A DNA stretch of 64,000 bases from Mikania micrantha (GCA_009363875.1 CM018680.1:72668272-72732271), one strand, 5' to 3'; counted from the first letter of the stretch, positions 1 through 12,058 are shown. The notes: generated from the sequence alone by a model not told the origin. Numbers and translations: made by a program.

Positions 1-237
1 TTATAAGCGTACAACCCATCTATGTGATCTCTCGAGTCATCAACCTAAAAAAAACTGGCTCAACATTTAAAAGTAGTTGTTTATTCGATACTTCTTTATT
101 AGATCGGAAAATAATTATGCAAAATTTACTATTTTTGTGATAGAGGGTTTTTTTTTATAATTATGAGTTATAGGATTTGAATATCATATCAATTTTTTTA
201 TAAGCGTACAACCCATCTATGTGATAACTCTCGAGTC
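1..237. repeat. Duplicated segment holding the empty target site of the hAT element
   Basis: Positions 1-38 recur at 198-237, up to the hAT left end, and positions 39-69 recur directly after the hAT right end (3478-3508). The first copy therefore reads straight through CTCGAGTC (31-38) with no transposon, while the second copy is split by the element. This is a local tandem duplication of about 197 bp, one copy of which was hit. Between 70 and 197 I see only AT-rich sequence and no gene. Confidence 0.85.
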
Positions 238-449
238 TAGAGGTGGGCAAACCGGGTTCAAAACCCAACCCGAACCGGGTTCAAAACCGGGTTCAAAATG
301 GACCGGGTTCGGTGGAACCGGTTTTGAGTTAAACCCGAACCGGTTTGGAACCGGTTTCACATTTGTAGATCTAAACCCGGTAGAACCGGGTAGGGTCGGG
401 TCGGGTCCAGAACCGGGTACACCTACCGGGTTCAAACCGGGTTCGGTTT

Positions 450-452
<3 letters not shown>
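238..452. repeat. Left subterminal ACCGGGTTC repeat array of the hAT element
   Basis: This stretch is built almost wholly from variants of ACCGGGTTC, AACCCGAACC and ACCGGTTT. It mirrors the array at 3235-3469. In characterised hAT elements (Ac, Tam3) dense subterminal motifs bind the transposase; that role here is inferred. The open frames in it on both strands are by-products of the repeat. Confidence 0.75.
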
Positions 453-497
<45 letters not shown>

Positions 498-883
498 GAA
501 TACATAAATAAAAAAAAATAATATTAAAAACATTCATTATTATTTATAATAATTTACAATAAATTACATACATAACTTAAAAATAAAAATAACTTTTAAT
601 ACATTTATTTATATTTCAATTATTTAAAAAAAAAAGACATACATAAATAAATAAAAAAATACTTGATTTAAGAACATGAATAAAAAAAATAATGATATTA
701 AAAAAATTCATTATTATTTCTAGTAATTTTACAATAAATTACATACATAACTACATAACTACATAACATAAAAATAAAAATAACATATTTAACATTTATT
801 TCTCTTTTAATTATTTAAAAAAATAAAAGACATACATAACTTAAAAAGATAAATACAAATACAATAACTTGAAAACATGCGTT

Positions 884-2982
884 TTATTCCGTGCTCGTTC
901 CCGCTTGCGTTTGCGTACGTTTACGAGCACGAGCTTCTTGTGCAAGTTCTTCATCGGATATGTCGGGAGATAATCCTTCCTCCACCTCCTCTTCGTGTAC
1001 CCTTGTTTCAAGTTCGATTTCATCTTCGAGGTTTGTTATGTTTTGAATTCGATCGATCGCGTCCAAGTGATCTTTTAAGCAAATACACATCTCTACTGAT
1101 TCCGGAGTAAGTCTTGTTCTTCGTAAAGATAATACCCTGCCACTAAGAGAAAACGCAGATTCCGAAGCTACCGTAGAAGCTTGGACGGTTAGTAAATCAC
1201 GTGCCATAGTGGATAGAATCGGATAATCGGATTCCTTTCCTTTCCACCATGACAAAAGGTCTAAATTGTGATAATCCTCGGATTGAAAAGTGGAAACAAA
1301 ATCTGTTCCAATGTACCTTCCGAGCTCACTTGAAGGGGTGTTACCCCTTTGTCGTTTTGCCGTTTCATTACGAACGGTATTAAATAAACTAAGAAGCGGA
1401 TCACGAGGTCTACTACTCGAGCTTGATGCGCTCGTGCTCGTACGTATGTTTATATTAGGACCATATTTATTTAAATAAAATTCATACATACTTTGTAAAC
1501 TTTTTTGAAAACTTTTTTTTGCATCATCTGAAAAATTTGGATCTTCTTCATGAATATCCAAATTATCATTTATTTCGTCTATCAAACATTCAACTCCCGT
1601 AACATTTAAAATTGGGTTTAAAGCAGCGGCACAAGTAAACACGGGTGGTAAATCTTTAAAATATTTCTTTAATTTGAGTTTCATTGGACTTATAATTTCT
1701 TCAAACATTTGGTTTTTCATTTCAAAATTTTTTAAATTTGACGTCATCAAATACAATTCTGGTAACACCAATGGACTAGTAGGATAATAAACCCCTGATA
1801 ATTTTGTAGTGGCGGTTTTAAAAGCTTCAAGAAAATCTTTTAAATCTTGAATATTCTCCCAAGCTAAGTCCGAAAATTGTTCGGCGTAACCACTTTCACA
1901 AAGACTCGTATGAAATGTTTGTAAAGTTGCTCTTTGTTTTAAAGCACTTTCAAACATTTTAAAAGTGGAGTTCCACCGAGTAGGTACATCCCAATTAGGA
2001 CCATAACAAGGTCTGTTCGTATCTTTACACAATTTTTTGTAATCGGTAAATGTTTTTCTACTTTTTTAAAAACATCATGTATCATATTTCTAAAACCATA
2101 TTTGAAAGTTTCAAGATTCGGTGAAGAAAGACCGTCTTGCACCGCTAAGTTAATAATATGTGCTACACATCGACTGTGGAAAAATATACCATTGCAAAAT
2201 GGTTTGTATTTTAATTTTAATTTTTCCACTGCAGCAGTGTTGTTTGAAGCATTATCAAATGCTATTGAAAATAGTTTATTTTCCAACTTAAATTGTGTTA
2301 TTACGAAATCTAATAGTTGAAACAAATATTCAGCCGTATGTGGATACGGGAAAAGTTCAAACGCAATCGTACGTTTCATCATTTGCCACGAAACGGGATC
2401 CACCCAATGGGCGGTGACGCAAATATACGATTCCGGTAAACCATGAGGTGCAGACCAAACGTCTGTAGTTAAGTTTACACTAGTGTTTAGGTTTTCAAAA
2501 AATAAGATCAAATCATTTTTTGCCTTGTTCCACATTTTTAAACAATGACGCCTTAGCGTCCTTCGACTTACATGATTATAACGAGGCTGAAGCGTATCTC
2601 GAATCATGTTTGTTAAACGAGGGTTGTCGAAATGTCCAAACGGCAACGCCTCTTGAATCACGAACTTCGCCATTCTATCACGAACCTCGTCTACGTTGTA
2701 GTGAAAAATTCCACCATCATTACTGATTTGTGTTTGTTGACTTTCTGGATCATTCTTCAACGCCTTGCAAAATGGTTTGGTAATATGTTTCTTCAAACTC
2801 GTGTTTGATTCTTTTGCAAGAAGCATACCACAATACTTGCAACGAGCCTTTTGAGACCCATCACTCATCTCAACTAAATCCCAGTTACACCATATTTCCA
2901 TGTTCCTACTATGCGTAAGAACACGGACAACTGTAACTTCGGTGTTAGAACCTTGACCGACAGAAGATGTAGAGTGAGCCAT
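884..2982 (-). pseudogene. hAT transposase with BED zinc finger, one frameshift
   Basis: Read on the minus strand from the ATG at 2982. The first frame carries a BED-type zinc finger (C48, C51, H66, C72), then the RNase H-like core with the first Asp in TTDVW (D174) and the second in FDNASNN (D243). The frame is lost at the T-run 2033-2038, and homology continues in another frame from about 2032 to 884. That second part holds WDVPTRWNST, a low-complexity serine run, the final catalytic Glu region (ASESAF) and the C-terminal hAT dimerisation domain ending about 140 residues later. Total length, about 690 residues, is normal for a plant hAT transposase. The only break seen is one indel in a homopolymer, so this may be a real mutation or a sequencing error. 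It lies entirely inside the terminal repeats of the hAT element. Confidence 0.88.
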
Positions 2983-3234
2983 TGCTTTAACAAGGTTATA
3001 CTTGTTTAAAATACGAGTGTAATAAAAATGGATCGCGAAACAAAGAGTGTAAAGCAGTCGGGTGTACGAAACGAGAGCGTTTTTTGCTTAGATTGTTCGT
3101 TTTCAAGTGTGTAATCAAACTAAACCAAGCCACAACAATTTATACTAAGTTTTGGACCAAAAAACATCAAAAAAACGGCTAGAAATCGATCCAAACGGCT
3201 AGTTCAACGGCTAGAACTCGAAATTTTCGTTAAA

Positions 3235-3469
3235 ACGGTAAAAACCGGGTTGAAACCGGGTTGGAACCGGGTTCTAGCTACCGGGTTGGAACCGGTTCGG
3301 GTTGGAACCGGTTTGGACCCGCCTGATAATTTTAAAAACGGAACCGGGTAGGAACCGGCGGGTTGAAGCGGGTTGGAACCGGGTTGGGGGTTGACCGGGT
3401 TGGAACCGGGTCCGGTTCCGGGTTGAACCCCGGGTTCGGGTTTGAAACCGGGTACGATGCCCACCTCTA
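3235..3469. repeat. Right subterminal GGTTGGAACC repeat array of the hAT element
   Basis: Dense GGTTGGAACCGG and CCGGGTTGGAACC variants run up to the right terminal inverted repeat. They pair with the left array in inverted orientation. The shared word is ACCGG with flanking GGTT/AACC. They are probable transposase-binding sites by analogy with other hAT elements. Confidence 0.72.
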
Positions 3470-3477
3470 CTCGAGTC

Positions 3478-3694
3478 ATCAACCTAAAAAAAACTGGCTC
3501 AACATTTAGATCCAATCAAGTTTTAGATCTAAATGTTGGTATTTCAGGAAAAAATCGGCCCAACAAATATTCTCAAATTCTGGGCCTGATACAAATAATT
3601 TCTAGAGCATCAGCCCAACATTTAGATCCATTAATGCTGACCATCGTGTTCTACTTGTCAGAAAACGATTCAAACAGACAACAGTCGAGGAGAC
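3478..3694 (+). promoter_or_regulatory. Upstream region and probable 5' UTR of COQ6
   Basis: This is the only unique sequence between the hAT right end and the proposed COQ6 ATG at 3695. It holds no gene. An imperfect inverted repeat around TTTAGATC/GATCTAAA (3506-3537) is visible. With only 217 bp left, part of the COQ6 promoter must lie within or beyond the transposon, so the insertion may affect expression (inference). Confidence 0.4.
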
Positions 3695-6600
3695 ATGAAC
3701 AGGTGAAGTATCTCGCCCTGAGAATTCATTTACGAATTATTGTTGTGTACGTTTTGATTACATGTTAATTGCTAAATCAAACTATGATCTCTAATCATGG
3801 CATTAAGTGCACAATTTTAAGCTTGAAGGCTATGATTTCATTTGATTGCTGTTAATTTGATTGTAATCTGGTCGGCGTTGATAATTGAGTAATCCAGTTG
3901 TGTTCTATTTCAAAGTATATACTCTCTTAGTTCGGAAATAATCTAGGGTTTTTTTAGGAGAATCAACTGGCGGAGTTTTAATATGTTCTTTAATTTTTTC
4001 AAGCACCTGTTACAGAATCCAATTTTCCAATTTGTTTTGTAATTATTTGTAATGAAATTGGTTTGAAATCTAGAATCAAATTCTGAGATCGTTGTTAGGA
4101 GTTGAGGAATCATGATTACTCCTACATCCAAATTGTTAATTTTTTTAGGGTTTTGGAATTCTGATTTAGGAGTGAATTTTAACTGTTGTTTTGGGGCTGT
4201 TACAAGTTGCAACATATGATTCCATTGGTATTATTCATACAGAAAAATATCATATGAGGGATATTTTAGGAAAAATAGAATTCAAATGCTCATAGATATT
4301 GGTGGTATTTTTAGTACTTTGAAATAGGATTGTGGGGAAGTATAATTTAAACAAATTGTTTAGCTGGATTATATACCATATTGTCATTTATGTTATCTTT
4401 CTTGTTCAGATGTCTAAATTAATAGTTTATTGTTGGTGTAGGTTGATTGCAACAAGAAAATTTGCTTCAAACATCTTTGCACGAAGACTAGCTACAGGAA
4501 CGTTTTGCACCAATGCACCATCAGAACTGAATGATGTTCCCTCGGGAAGTCATTTCTACAAGGTAATGTTTTTGTTTCTCATCTCTTTTGCGATATACTT
4601 GTTTGCTGTCTTAGCAACTAGAATATTTTCTATTCATAAGTCCATACCACTTTACTTTTGATATCAATGTGATGATGCCAAGAAGGCTTCTGCTAAATTT
4701 TAAAAATTAGAAATTTAGGTGGAAAAAGAAGAGATGATGGATAATGTGCAACGGCAACTTTTACATATAGATACAAATATACAATTAGTATGAGGCTTAT
4801 GTGATAACTGATATCACTGCCAAATCGGATTGCAGTTTTTGAATATTGATTAATTGCTTCCTGATGGTTATCGTTGACTCTGGTCAACTTCTTGTCTTTT
4901 GTAGGACCCTGAGGACGATGCAGGTTTTATGAAAGATGTTCCTCAACATGACATTGCTATTGTTGGGGGTGGGATGGTTGGAATGGCCCTTGCTTGCTCT
5001 CTAGGTATATGCGTAGTGTGTACTCTATTCTAGTTAATAGTATTTTAAATCCTCAATTTTAAAGAATTTGTGAAGGATCTGTTATTTATGCAAGTTTTGT
5101 CTTTTTTTGGACTGGTTGCAGCAAGCATGCCATTAACAAAACACTTGTCTATTGCCATCATTGACAGCAATCCTGCCTTGTCAAATGGGCCTATCATTAA
5201 GAAAAATGAACCCCCTGATCCAAGGGTCAGTACAGTCACACCTGCAACCATTTCTCTCTTTAAAGGTATTAAGTTCAATATGTTGTCAATTTCTGTTCTA
5301 TGATAAAATTTCATTTTATTGTCATTTATTTTTTTTAACAAATGTACTGAACATTGTATGGCATAAGGCCTTTAGACCTTAGATGACATTGATTGCAAGA
5401 AGAATGACTAAACATGTATGAGAAATGCTTTGCTATCTGATCCCTAGAAAATAATTGGAATTATCATTCTGTAGATATTGGTGCATGGGAATTTGTAGAA
5501 CAGCATCGGCATGCCTATTTTGATAAAATGCAGGTAATATTTATCACTGAAATTCTGGTTCTTCATCTTTGTTATATTGAAGAAATTTTTTTGTGCTTTA
5601 CATTTTTATGATTCAGAAATGTAATATTGTAAAGTAAAGTTTTAATTTTTATTCTAACCATTTATAATATTTCTTTCTTGTGTTTGTATAAAGACTGATT
5701 GTGTTGAAAAACATGTAATTATCTGTTTATCAGGTATGGGATTACACTGGTTTTGGATACACAAGGTACAATGCAAGAGAAGCAGACAAAGATGTTCTAG
5801 GGTAAGAACATAATTATCTGTTCTTTAAGATATTTTTATGTTGTTTCAGCAATATCTAATTATTTTTTTTATGGGATTTCTACTCAGTTGTGTTGTGGAG
5901 AATAAGGTGCTACATAAATCTTTATTGTCATGTTTACAGGTAATTGAATCATGAGTCAATGTTCATTATTCCATCGTCAGATAATTTTCTTTCTACATAA
6001 GGTGGCAATAATAATAATAATTATTTTTTGTTTTGGGGGGGGGGGGGGGGGGGGAAGACAGAAGTTAAAACAACAATTTTTGCGGGTGTGAATGATTGCA
6101 ATTTACAACACCTATTTTGTTGCAACAACAATATGTTTTCTTTTTTGGTAAAACGACCCTCATATTGCATACATTACAAATGCATTTTTGGTGACTGTTC
6201 AGCTTTCAACCTGTGTGACCGGTTCACCTAATCTTTTTTCTATTTGTTTATCCATTAAACTTTAGAGATAAAAATATAACCCAATTCGACACGTTTTACA
6301 AGTAAACTAGACACATATTTTACGCATAGGCTTTCAGTATATTCTACTGATTGAAATCCTAAATGAGCAGAACAAAGATTTCAGCAGTACAATCTATCCT
6401 ACAAGATTGTCATCAATTTCACTTCCGACTCGTTCATCAGTTTCTTCAGCAGGAGCCTCAGTTTCAAGTAAATCATCAAAAAATCTTTCGAATTTGGCAA
6501 AGTTGGATCTGAGTGATGGCACAAACTTGTATGCTAAGTTGGTGGTATGTTTTAGTAACTTGTAAAAAACTTTATTTCATGCTACTAAAATGTGTGACCA

Positions 6601-7912
6601 TATGATAATATCTTATTAATGGTTAAATAAAATGACGCCTTGTTTAGGTTGGGGCTGATGGTTCCAAGTCACGTGTTAGGGAATTAGCAGGAATCAAAAC
6701 CACTGGATGGAATTACTCTCAGAGTGCAGTCATCTGCACCATTGAACATGACACAGAAAACTTTTGCGCATGGCAACGGTTTCTGCCAGCTGGACCAATT
6801 GCACTTTTACCAATTGGTGACAACTTTAGCAACATTGTCTGGACCATGTCTCCTAAAGATGCATCAAACCATAAAATAATGAATGAGGCTGATTTCGTGA
6901 AAGCTGTAAACCATGCGCTTGATTTTGGATACGGTCCTCGTCCTGAATCGCGGGTATTTGGTGGTGACGTAATCTCTTCCTTTTTCAAACCAGATGTGAC
7001 ATCATCTGTTCACGAGCAGTTTGAACCTCCTCCAAAAGTGGTGAAATTAGCTTCTGATAGGATGGCTTTTCCACTCTCTTTGATGCATGCAAATCAGTAT
7101 GCGTGTAAACATGTGGTTTTAGTCGGAGATGCGGCTCATACCGTTCATCCATTGGCTGGTCAAGGAGTCAACATGGGATATGGAGACGTGTCTTCACTTT
7201 CGAATGTTATTGCCGATGGTGTTGCAGTGGGATCTGATATCGGTGAGGTAAGATAATATTAGACTGGTGTTCATAAACCACTGAAACCAACCCAGCTGTC
7301 CAAATTGAAGCAAGTCCACCAGGTTTGGGCGGTTTGGATAAATATGGTTCGGTTCTCACTTCGGTTTTGACAGCTTGCAGTTTGTAACATGGTACCAGGC
7401 TAGTAAACTGAATCGGCCATTATGTGTATGCATTACATTCATGAACCATCTTTATCATACTTAAAAAAAAAATTAATACAAAATTGTTCTCTTGAAAGAA
7501 AATAAAAAAATGTCATAAAACCCGTAGAACACCAAAACCAAACCATCAAACCATGAAAGCCTGTTGGTTCAGCCACCCAACAAACCGTTTTGGTTTGTCA
7601 CTTTTTGAAATGGCGGTGAGCGGTTAAACCCAAAACACTCTCATGGTAGGTAATGGATCAATCACATTGATTAAGGATCTCAAATAATGTATGCAGGTAA
7701 CATTGCTGAAGAAATATGAAGCAGACAGGAAAACAGCGAATATAGCAATGATGGCTGTTCTTGATGGTTTTCAGAAAGCGTATTCAGTTGATTTTGGTCC
7801 AATTAATATATTACGAGCTGCTGCATTCAATGGTGCAAATGTTTTGGCGCCATTGAAGAGGAACATTATATCTTATGCTTCAGGAGAGCGTAGATTGCCC
7901 TTTTTTTCATAA
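3695..7912 (+). CDS. COQ6: Ubiquinone biosynthesis flavin monooxygenase COQ6, mitochondrial
   Basis: FAD-dependent monooxygenase of the UbiH/COQ6 family, which hydroxylates the ring of the coenzyme Q precursor at the mitochondrial inner membrane. I assign ten exons: 3695-3702, 4442-4562, 4905-5004, 5122-5265, 5475-5533, 5734-5801, 5888-5939, 6371-6544, 6648-7247 and 7697-7912. All introns are GT-AG and all phases agree, giving about 513 residues, the usual length. The 8-base first exon (ATGAACAG) supplies the start: joined in phase to exon 2 it opens with MNR, then a basic, Ser/Ala-rich mitochondrial presequence. Motifs: GGGMVG dinucleotide-binding loop (residues 64-69), the ADGS motif (about 245-248) and the GDAAHTVHP FAD motif (about 402-410). 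Exon 8 adds a serine-rich stretch. Intron 7 contains a poly-G run near 6036-6054. Exons 2-10 are secure; the tiny first exon is inferred from splice phase. Confidence 0.92.
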
Positions 7913-7992
7913 ACTAAGTAGTGTTTTTTTTTTTTTTAACTGGAATAAATGCATCATATGTTACGAAATTGAAGGTGCTTTTGTGTTGAAAA

Positions 7993-8764
7993 CAGTGTTT
8001 TTGTGACCAGACCGGCCTGTCGGCCAGTTCGACTAGGAACCAGCGTCGCCGGCTGTTCAGTCGTGTATATACAAACCGCTCCATAAAGAACCCGCCAGTT
8101 TTGTCAATCAACAGCTGAACCGCGTGACCGTAATACATGGCCGGACCGGAATTCAACCAAATGGAGGTATATAGCGGCAGATCAGTTCACTGCAAACGGC
8201 CAGCATTGATGGTGGTTGTGAGCAGTGGTGAGTGGTTGTGAAGCAGTGGTTGAAGGTGGTTGTGAGCGGAGGATCGTAGTCGCCGGTAGTTATGAGGGAC
8301 GGTGGTAGATAAGTTAATATTTACTGCACTAATGGATGCTATATATCTATGGTAGATAAGTTAATAGTTACTGCACTAGTGGATGCTATATATCTATGGT
8401 GAAGAAGACAATGTGCACTCTGGGGGCTTTGAGCCTTCACAAAAACCCTGAATATTTATGAAGAAGACGATATGTACCCCAGTAGGCTTTTGAGCCTTTG
8501 ACCGCTATATTGGAGAAAGGAAAACCAATTTAGATCTATGTTTAGAAAATAAGTTTATAAGTTCAGATCCTTAGAGTTATTGTTTATATTAATTTTATTT
8601 CTTTCTTATTTTCTTTTTACACATTCAATCCATCACCATAAGTTTTCTATATTAATATTTATCTAAATTATTTACAACAACACCCGGTTCTTAATTTTGG
8701 TTCGACCGGTGACCGGTAAGACTATCGGTTTGTTGTCCTGTTTGGTCCGGTTATGAGAACATTG
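7993..8764. mobile_element. Non-autonomous hAT-like element downstream of COQ6
   Basis: Left end CAGTGTTTTTGTGACCAGACC and the inverted right end CAATGTTCTCATAACCGGACC are imperfect terminal repeats. The flanks are GTTGAAAA (7985-7992) and GTTGAAAT (8765-8772), an 8-bp duplication with one mismatch. No transposase is present. The subterminal regions carry CCGG words. It starts about 80 bp after the COQ6 stop, so it may overlap that gene's 3' UTR. Confidence 0.68.
8304..8397. repeat. 47-bp tandem duplication
   Basis: Two direct copies (8304-8350 and 8351-8397) start with GGTAGATAAGTTAATA and end with GCTATATATCTAT, differing at two positions. A second degenerate pair beginning GAAGAAGAC follows at about 8401 and 8460. 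Both lie inside the 7993-8764 element. No coding potential. Confidence 0.8.
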
Positions 8765-8804
8765 GTTGAAATAGATAATTTTTAAGTTTCAAAATATATG
8801 CATG

Positions 8805-9735
8805 TAGGGCCGGCTCAAGCATTATTGAGACCTAAAGCAAAAAAAAATCATGAGGCCCTTTCTACCTAAAAAAATTAAGTAACACAAAATCAGTTCCCTG
8901 AACCAAAATAAGAAGCAAAATGAATTAATCAGTTATCAACTCTAACTGAGTTCTGATTGACAACAAAATGAACCAAAATAAAAATAGCAAGCAAAATCAG
9001 TTACCTAAACTGAAATCAACCAGCCCTAAATTCAGATTGAAAGCAAAGTGAACCAAAAATCTACTAGTCTTAAATTCTGATGGAAAATAAACAACCAAAA
9101 TCAAATAAATTGAAAGGCCAAGAGTTTGATATACGTTCTACATATCAAAGGCTGTAGGTGATAGACTTGCAGTCGCTTGGCGGGAGGCGTGCGATGGTGC
9201 GACAGCCGAGCAGGCAGCCGGCGGAAGCATTCGTTGTGCGGTCGAAGAGGGAGGTGTGCGGCGGTGCACCACCACTGCTGAACGGCTAGGCGGCTAGCTT
9301 CTGTCTCCTCGTTAGTCCTTTCCCTCCCTATCATGAATCTTTGAAATCGAAGGACAACCTGACTCCCAGAGATCGAGAATTGAGACGGCTCGTTGCCTAA
9401 AATTCCAAAACCGTATATTTCCTTTGAGCTTTTCTGATATGTGATGTGAAGAGAAGGAGAATGGCAACACCAGAACTCCGGAAGGGCAATTCGAGAAGTT
9501 TCCTTTTCTTTTATTACCGGGCCCACCGAATTTTAACAGGCCCACCAAAATGTTAAACGCATATTTCTTGGTCTCTACTCTCTCCTACTTGGTTTTTAAC
9601 AGGCCCGCCCAATTTTAAAGCCCGGAAATTAAATATGTTTATTATAAGCCCAGAAACATGAAAAATAAGAGGTCCTGTATGTTTTGGAGGCCCTAAACCC
9701 TAGATTGGACTGATTGACCCATTGAGCCGGCCTTG
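8805..9735. mobile_element. Non-autonomous hAT element, 931 bp
   Basis: Left end TAGGGCCGGCTCAA and inverted right end CAAGGCCGGCTCAA form 14-bp terminal repeats with two mismatches. Perfect 8-bp target duplications TATGCATG lie at 8797-8804 and 9736-9743. The interior has AT-rich direct repeats built on AACCAAAAT and a more GC-rich block (9160-9320) whose minus-strand frames I do not recognise. It sits only 32 bp from the preceding hAT-like element. Confidence 0.85.
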
Positions 9736-9874
9736 TATGCATGAGCGAATATATGAAATATGAACTCTTTTGCATTTTATGTCACTTCAGTATCACGTCT
9801 CATTTTATTTCACTCTTCTTACTCCCTTGCATTTTATGTCAAAGTTAGCATCACATCTCATTTTATTTAGATGT

Positions 9875-10303
9875 AACTTTGTATAAATGTAACAAACTTT
9901 TTATTTTGTTCCAATCAAGTCACTTAAGCTTTTTTTTTTTTGTCCCAATTAAGTCATTCAAGTTACTTTTGTATTTGATTCTATGTTTTTAACTTGAATA
10001 GTAGGTAATACATGTTGATATAAGTTTGAGTGAATATTTTTTTTTTGAAATGACTAATTTGAATCAATAATTATTAATTTTAACTAATATATGAAAAATA
10101 ACAAAAACTTAATAATTAATAATTACTTATTCAAGTCAGTCATTTTTTAAAAAAAATTATTCACTCAAACTTATATCAACATTTATTACTTACAATTCAG
10201 GTTAAAAACATAGAATTCAAACACAAAATAACTTGAATGACTTAACTGAAACAAAAATGTTTGAGTGAATAAAATGAAAAGTTGGTTACATTTTTATGAA
10301 GTT
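9875..10303. mobile_element. Foldback MITE, about 430-bp imperfect palindrome
   Basis: The left arm (AACTTTGTATAAATGTAAC from 9875) pairs with the reverse complement of the right arm ending at 10303. The match runs nearly to the centre at about 10085-10090. Clear paired blocks include CTATGTTTTTAAC (about 9982) with GTTAAAAACATAG (about 10201), and GTTGATATAAGTTTGAGTG with its complement near 10155-10180. It is non-coding. The size and arm length fit a foldback MITE; I could not settle a target duplication, so the superfamily is open. Confidence 0.72.
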
Positions 10304-11419
10304 TTCCCTTTTATTTAACTCCCCTTACAATTTGAAAATTATATTTCAAGTTTTATATGCAAGATTAAAGTTGGTATGTAAGTTATTTAATTGAAATTAA
10401 TTTTATTGAAAATTTAATCCACATTTATTATTTTTTACTTATCTTATTTAAAATCTTATTATATGATAAAAAACTTGGAAAAAGTTAAATAATAATGATA
10501 ATGTGTGTTATATGTGTATTTAATTATTTATAGAAAATAGAGGGCTTGTTAAATAATACGTTAAGAAATGAAAGAATCATCTAACCATCATACTACCATA
10601 TAAATTAACTCGAAAGCATAGAGATTTATTTTAAAAATTGACCTACCAAGTATTCAGATAGAGAGTTGTGTTTAGTTGGTAAAGTTATTGAAGTTAAATA
10701 GATTCGAGCACAACAAAAGCAGATTTAATGTAATTTGAGCTATTAAATGAAGATATTTTGACTGCAATCACATGTGCATTGTTATTACAACTTTTTTTAT
10801 ATAAATTCAGGAGAGGTGAGAAAAAAAAATAGACAACGAAAATAAATGATATTTTATTTTCAGGTTTCATCAACATATCAAATGTTTATACTAATTTTGA
10901 GGTTCTCAACGTAATATCAATTCCGAAATATGCTCGCTCATAAAAACTTGTTTTTAATCTCAACAAGAGGTTAAATACACAAAACTTCAATATTTAGTTT
11001 TTGATCTAAACAATTCAGAAACTTAAGTGTCGACTCAACTAAGGGAAGCTCATATACCTAATTTAATAAAAAAGTATTTTTAGGAGACATGCTATCACGG
11101 TTATAAAAAAAAATATTTGACGTTTAAAAAGCATAGAAAATGAAAAAGAAAAAAGAAAAACTATCACAAAATTTCAATTCAAGAGGTCGAATAGCTCTGA
11201 GTCAAATTCAAGCTTAAATAACTCAATGATCCTTCTCAAGACAGTTAATTGCATCGGATGTTATATCACAACTTATTTACATGTGTCATGACCATCAACC
11301 AAAACTACCCCATCAACTTTGAAACTTTATCTTTATAAAATGTCATTTACTTCTAACATTTAGAGTTTATTTCTCCTATGATTTTTCCTTGATAATTTTT
11401 GTTTTTTTTTTCTAATTTA
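10304..11419. other. Intergenic AT-rich sequence, no gene seen
   Basis: I see no credible coding region, RNA gene or transposon end here. Short open frames are what AT-rich DNA gives by chance. Confidence 0.6.
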
Positions 11420-11500
11420 GACGACGACGAGGACGAGGACGACGAGGACGACGAGGAGGACGAGGACGAGGACAAGGAGGACAAGGACGAGGACGATGAT
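11420..11500. repeat. GAC/GAG trinucleotide microsatellite
   Basis: About 80 bp of interspersed GAC and GAG triplets with a few AAG. The minus-strand poly-serine frame it produces is an artefact. It lies about 165 bp before the first LTR. Confidence 0.9.
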
Positions 11501-11933
11501 ATTAGCTGAAAATAGTGTTTTGTTACCACGAATAATAAAATCAATACCAACCGAAACAACAATACTATTATAAAATAATCTTTAATCTATGTTTTGATCT
11601 CCCTAACTAATCTACCGTACATTCATATGTTTCTTTAATATAATTAATCACTTTAGCGTCACCGATTGTAACAACCGGTTTCTTATAATGAAATGTATTT
11701 GAAATAATCGTTAATTGAACGATTGAGATTGTTGTGATTTGAAAATGTGTGAGAATTACGTCATCAATGGCAAGGGCACATGTGATCGTTTTAGAAATCC
11801 ACGTTAATTTGATGATTGTAATTATTACAAGTTGATAGTATATGAGAAATGATGAACGTGGGCGAAAACCGTGCGCGAAACGGAGTTACGGATTGTCCGG
11901 AATCGCGAAACGAAGAAAATGATAAAGAAGACT

Positions 11934-12058
11934 CTTCGCGGTACGCGAAGATGTTTCTGAGGTTTCTTCGCGGTACGCGACGAACCCAAAATATCTTAAA
12001 ACTCCGGATTTCTTCGCGGTACGCGAAGAGCTTGTGAGGCCCTCTTCGCGGTACGCGA
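11934..12058. repeat. Four copies of a CG-rich palindrome in the LTR
   Basis: CTTCGCGGTACGCGAAG occurs whole at 11934-11950 and 12012-12028. A half-symmetric form ending GCGACG occurs at 11966-11982 and 12044-12060. The perfect form has 7-bp arms around GTA. The same four copies recur in the second LTR at about 19158-19284. CG-rich sites with symmetry in AT-rich DNA suggest a protein-binding or methylation-sensitive element; the role is unknown. Confidence 0.7.

Larger units (their letters stand above)
238..3469 (-). mobile_element. hAT superfamily DNA transposon, near full length
   Basis: The element starts TAGAGGTGGGCA at 238 and ends TGCCCACCTCTA at 3469, giving 12-bp terminal inverted repeats. 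It is flanked by identical 8-bp duplications CTCGAGTC (230-237 and 3470-3477), the hallmark of hAT insertion. Both ends (238-452 and about 3235-3469) are packed with GGTTC/GAACC and ACCGG words, typical of subterminal transposase-binding arrays. Inside are a poly-T run (452-491), AT-rich sequence to about 880, and one transposase gene on the minus strand. The nearly perfect ends and target duplication suggest a fairly recent insertion. The right end is about 225 bp upstream of the proposed COQ6 start, so it sits in that gene's promoter region. Confidence 0.93.

Noticed and set aside
6036..6054. Poly-G run in COQ6 intron 7 as a possible G-quadruplex
   Set aside because: Single homopolymer in an intron; may be a sequencing artefact and no other G-tracts accompany it.
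9101..9548. Minus-strand frames of 78 and 141 codons
   Set aside because: They lie within the 8805-9735 hAT element and overlap each other in different frames; no recognisable domain, although captured host sequence is possible.
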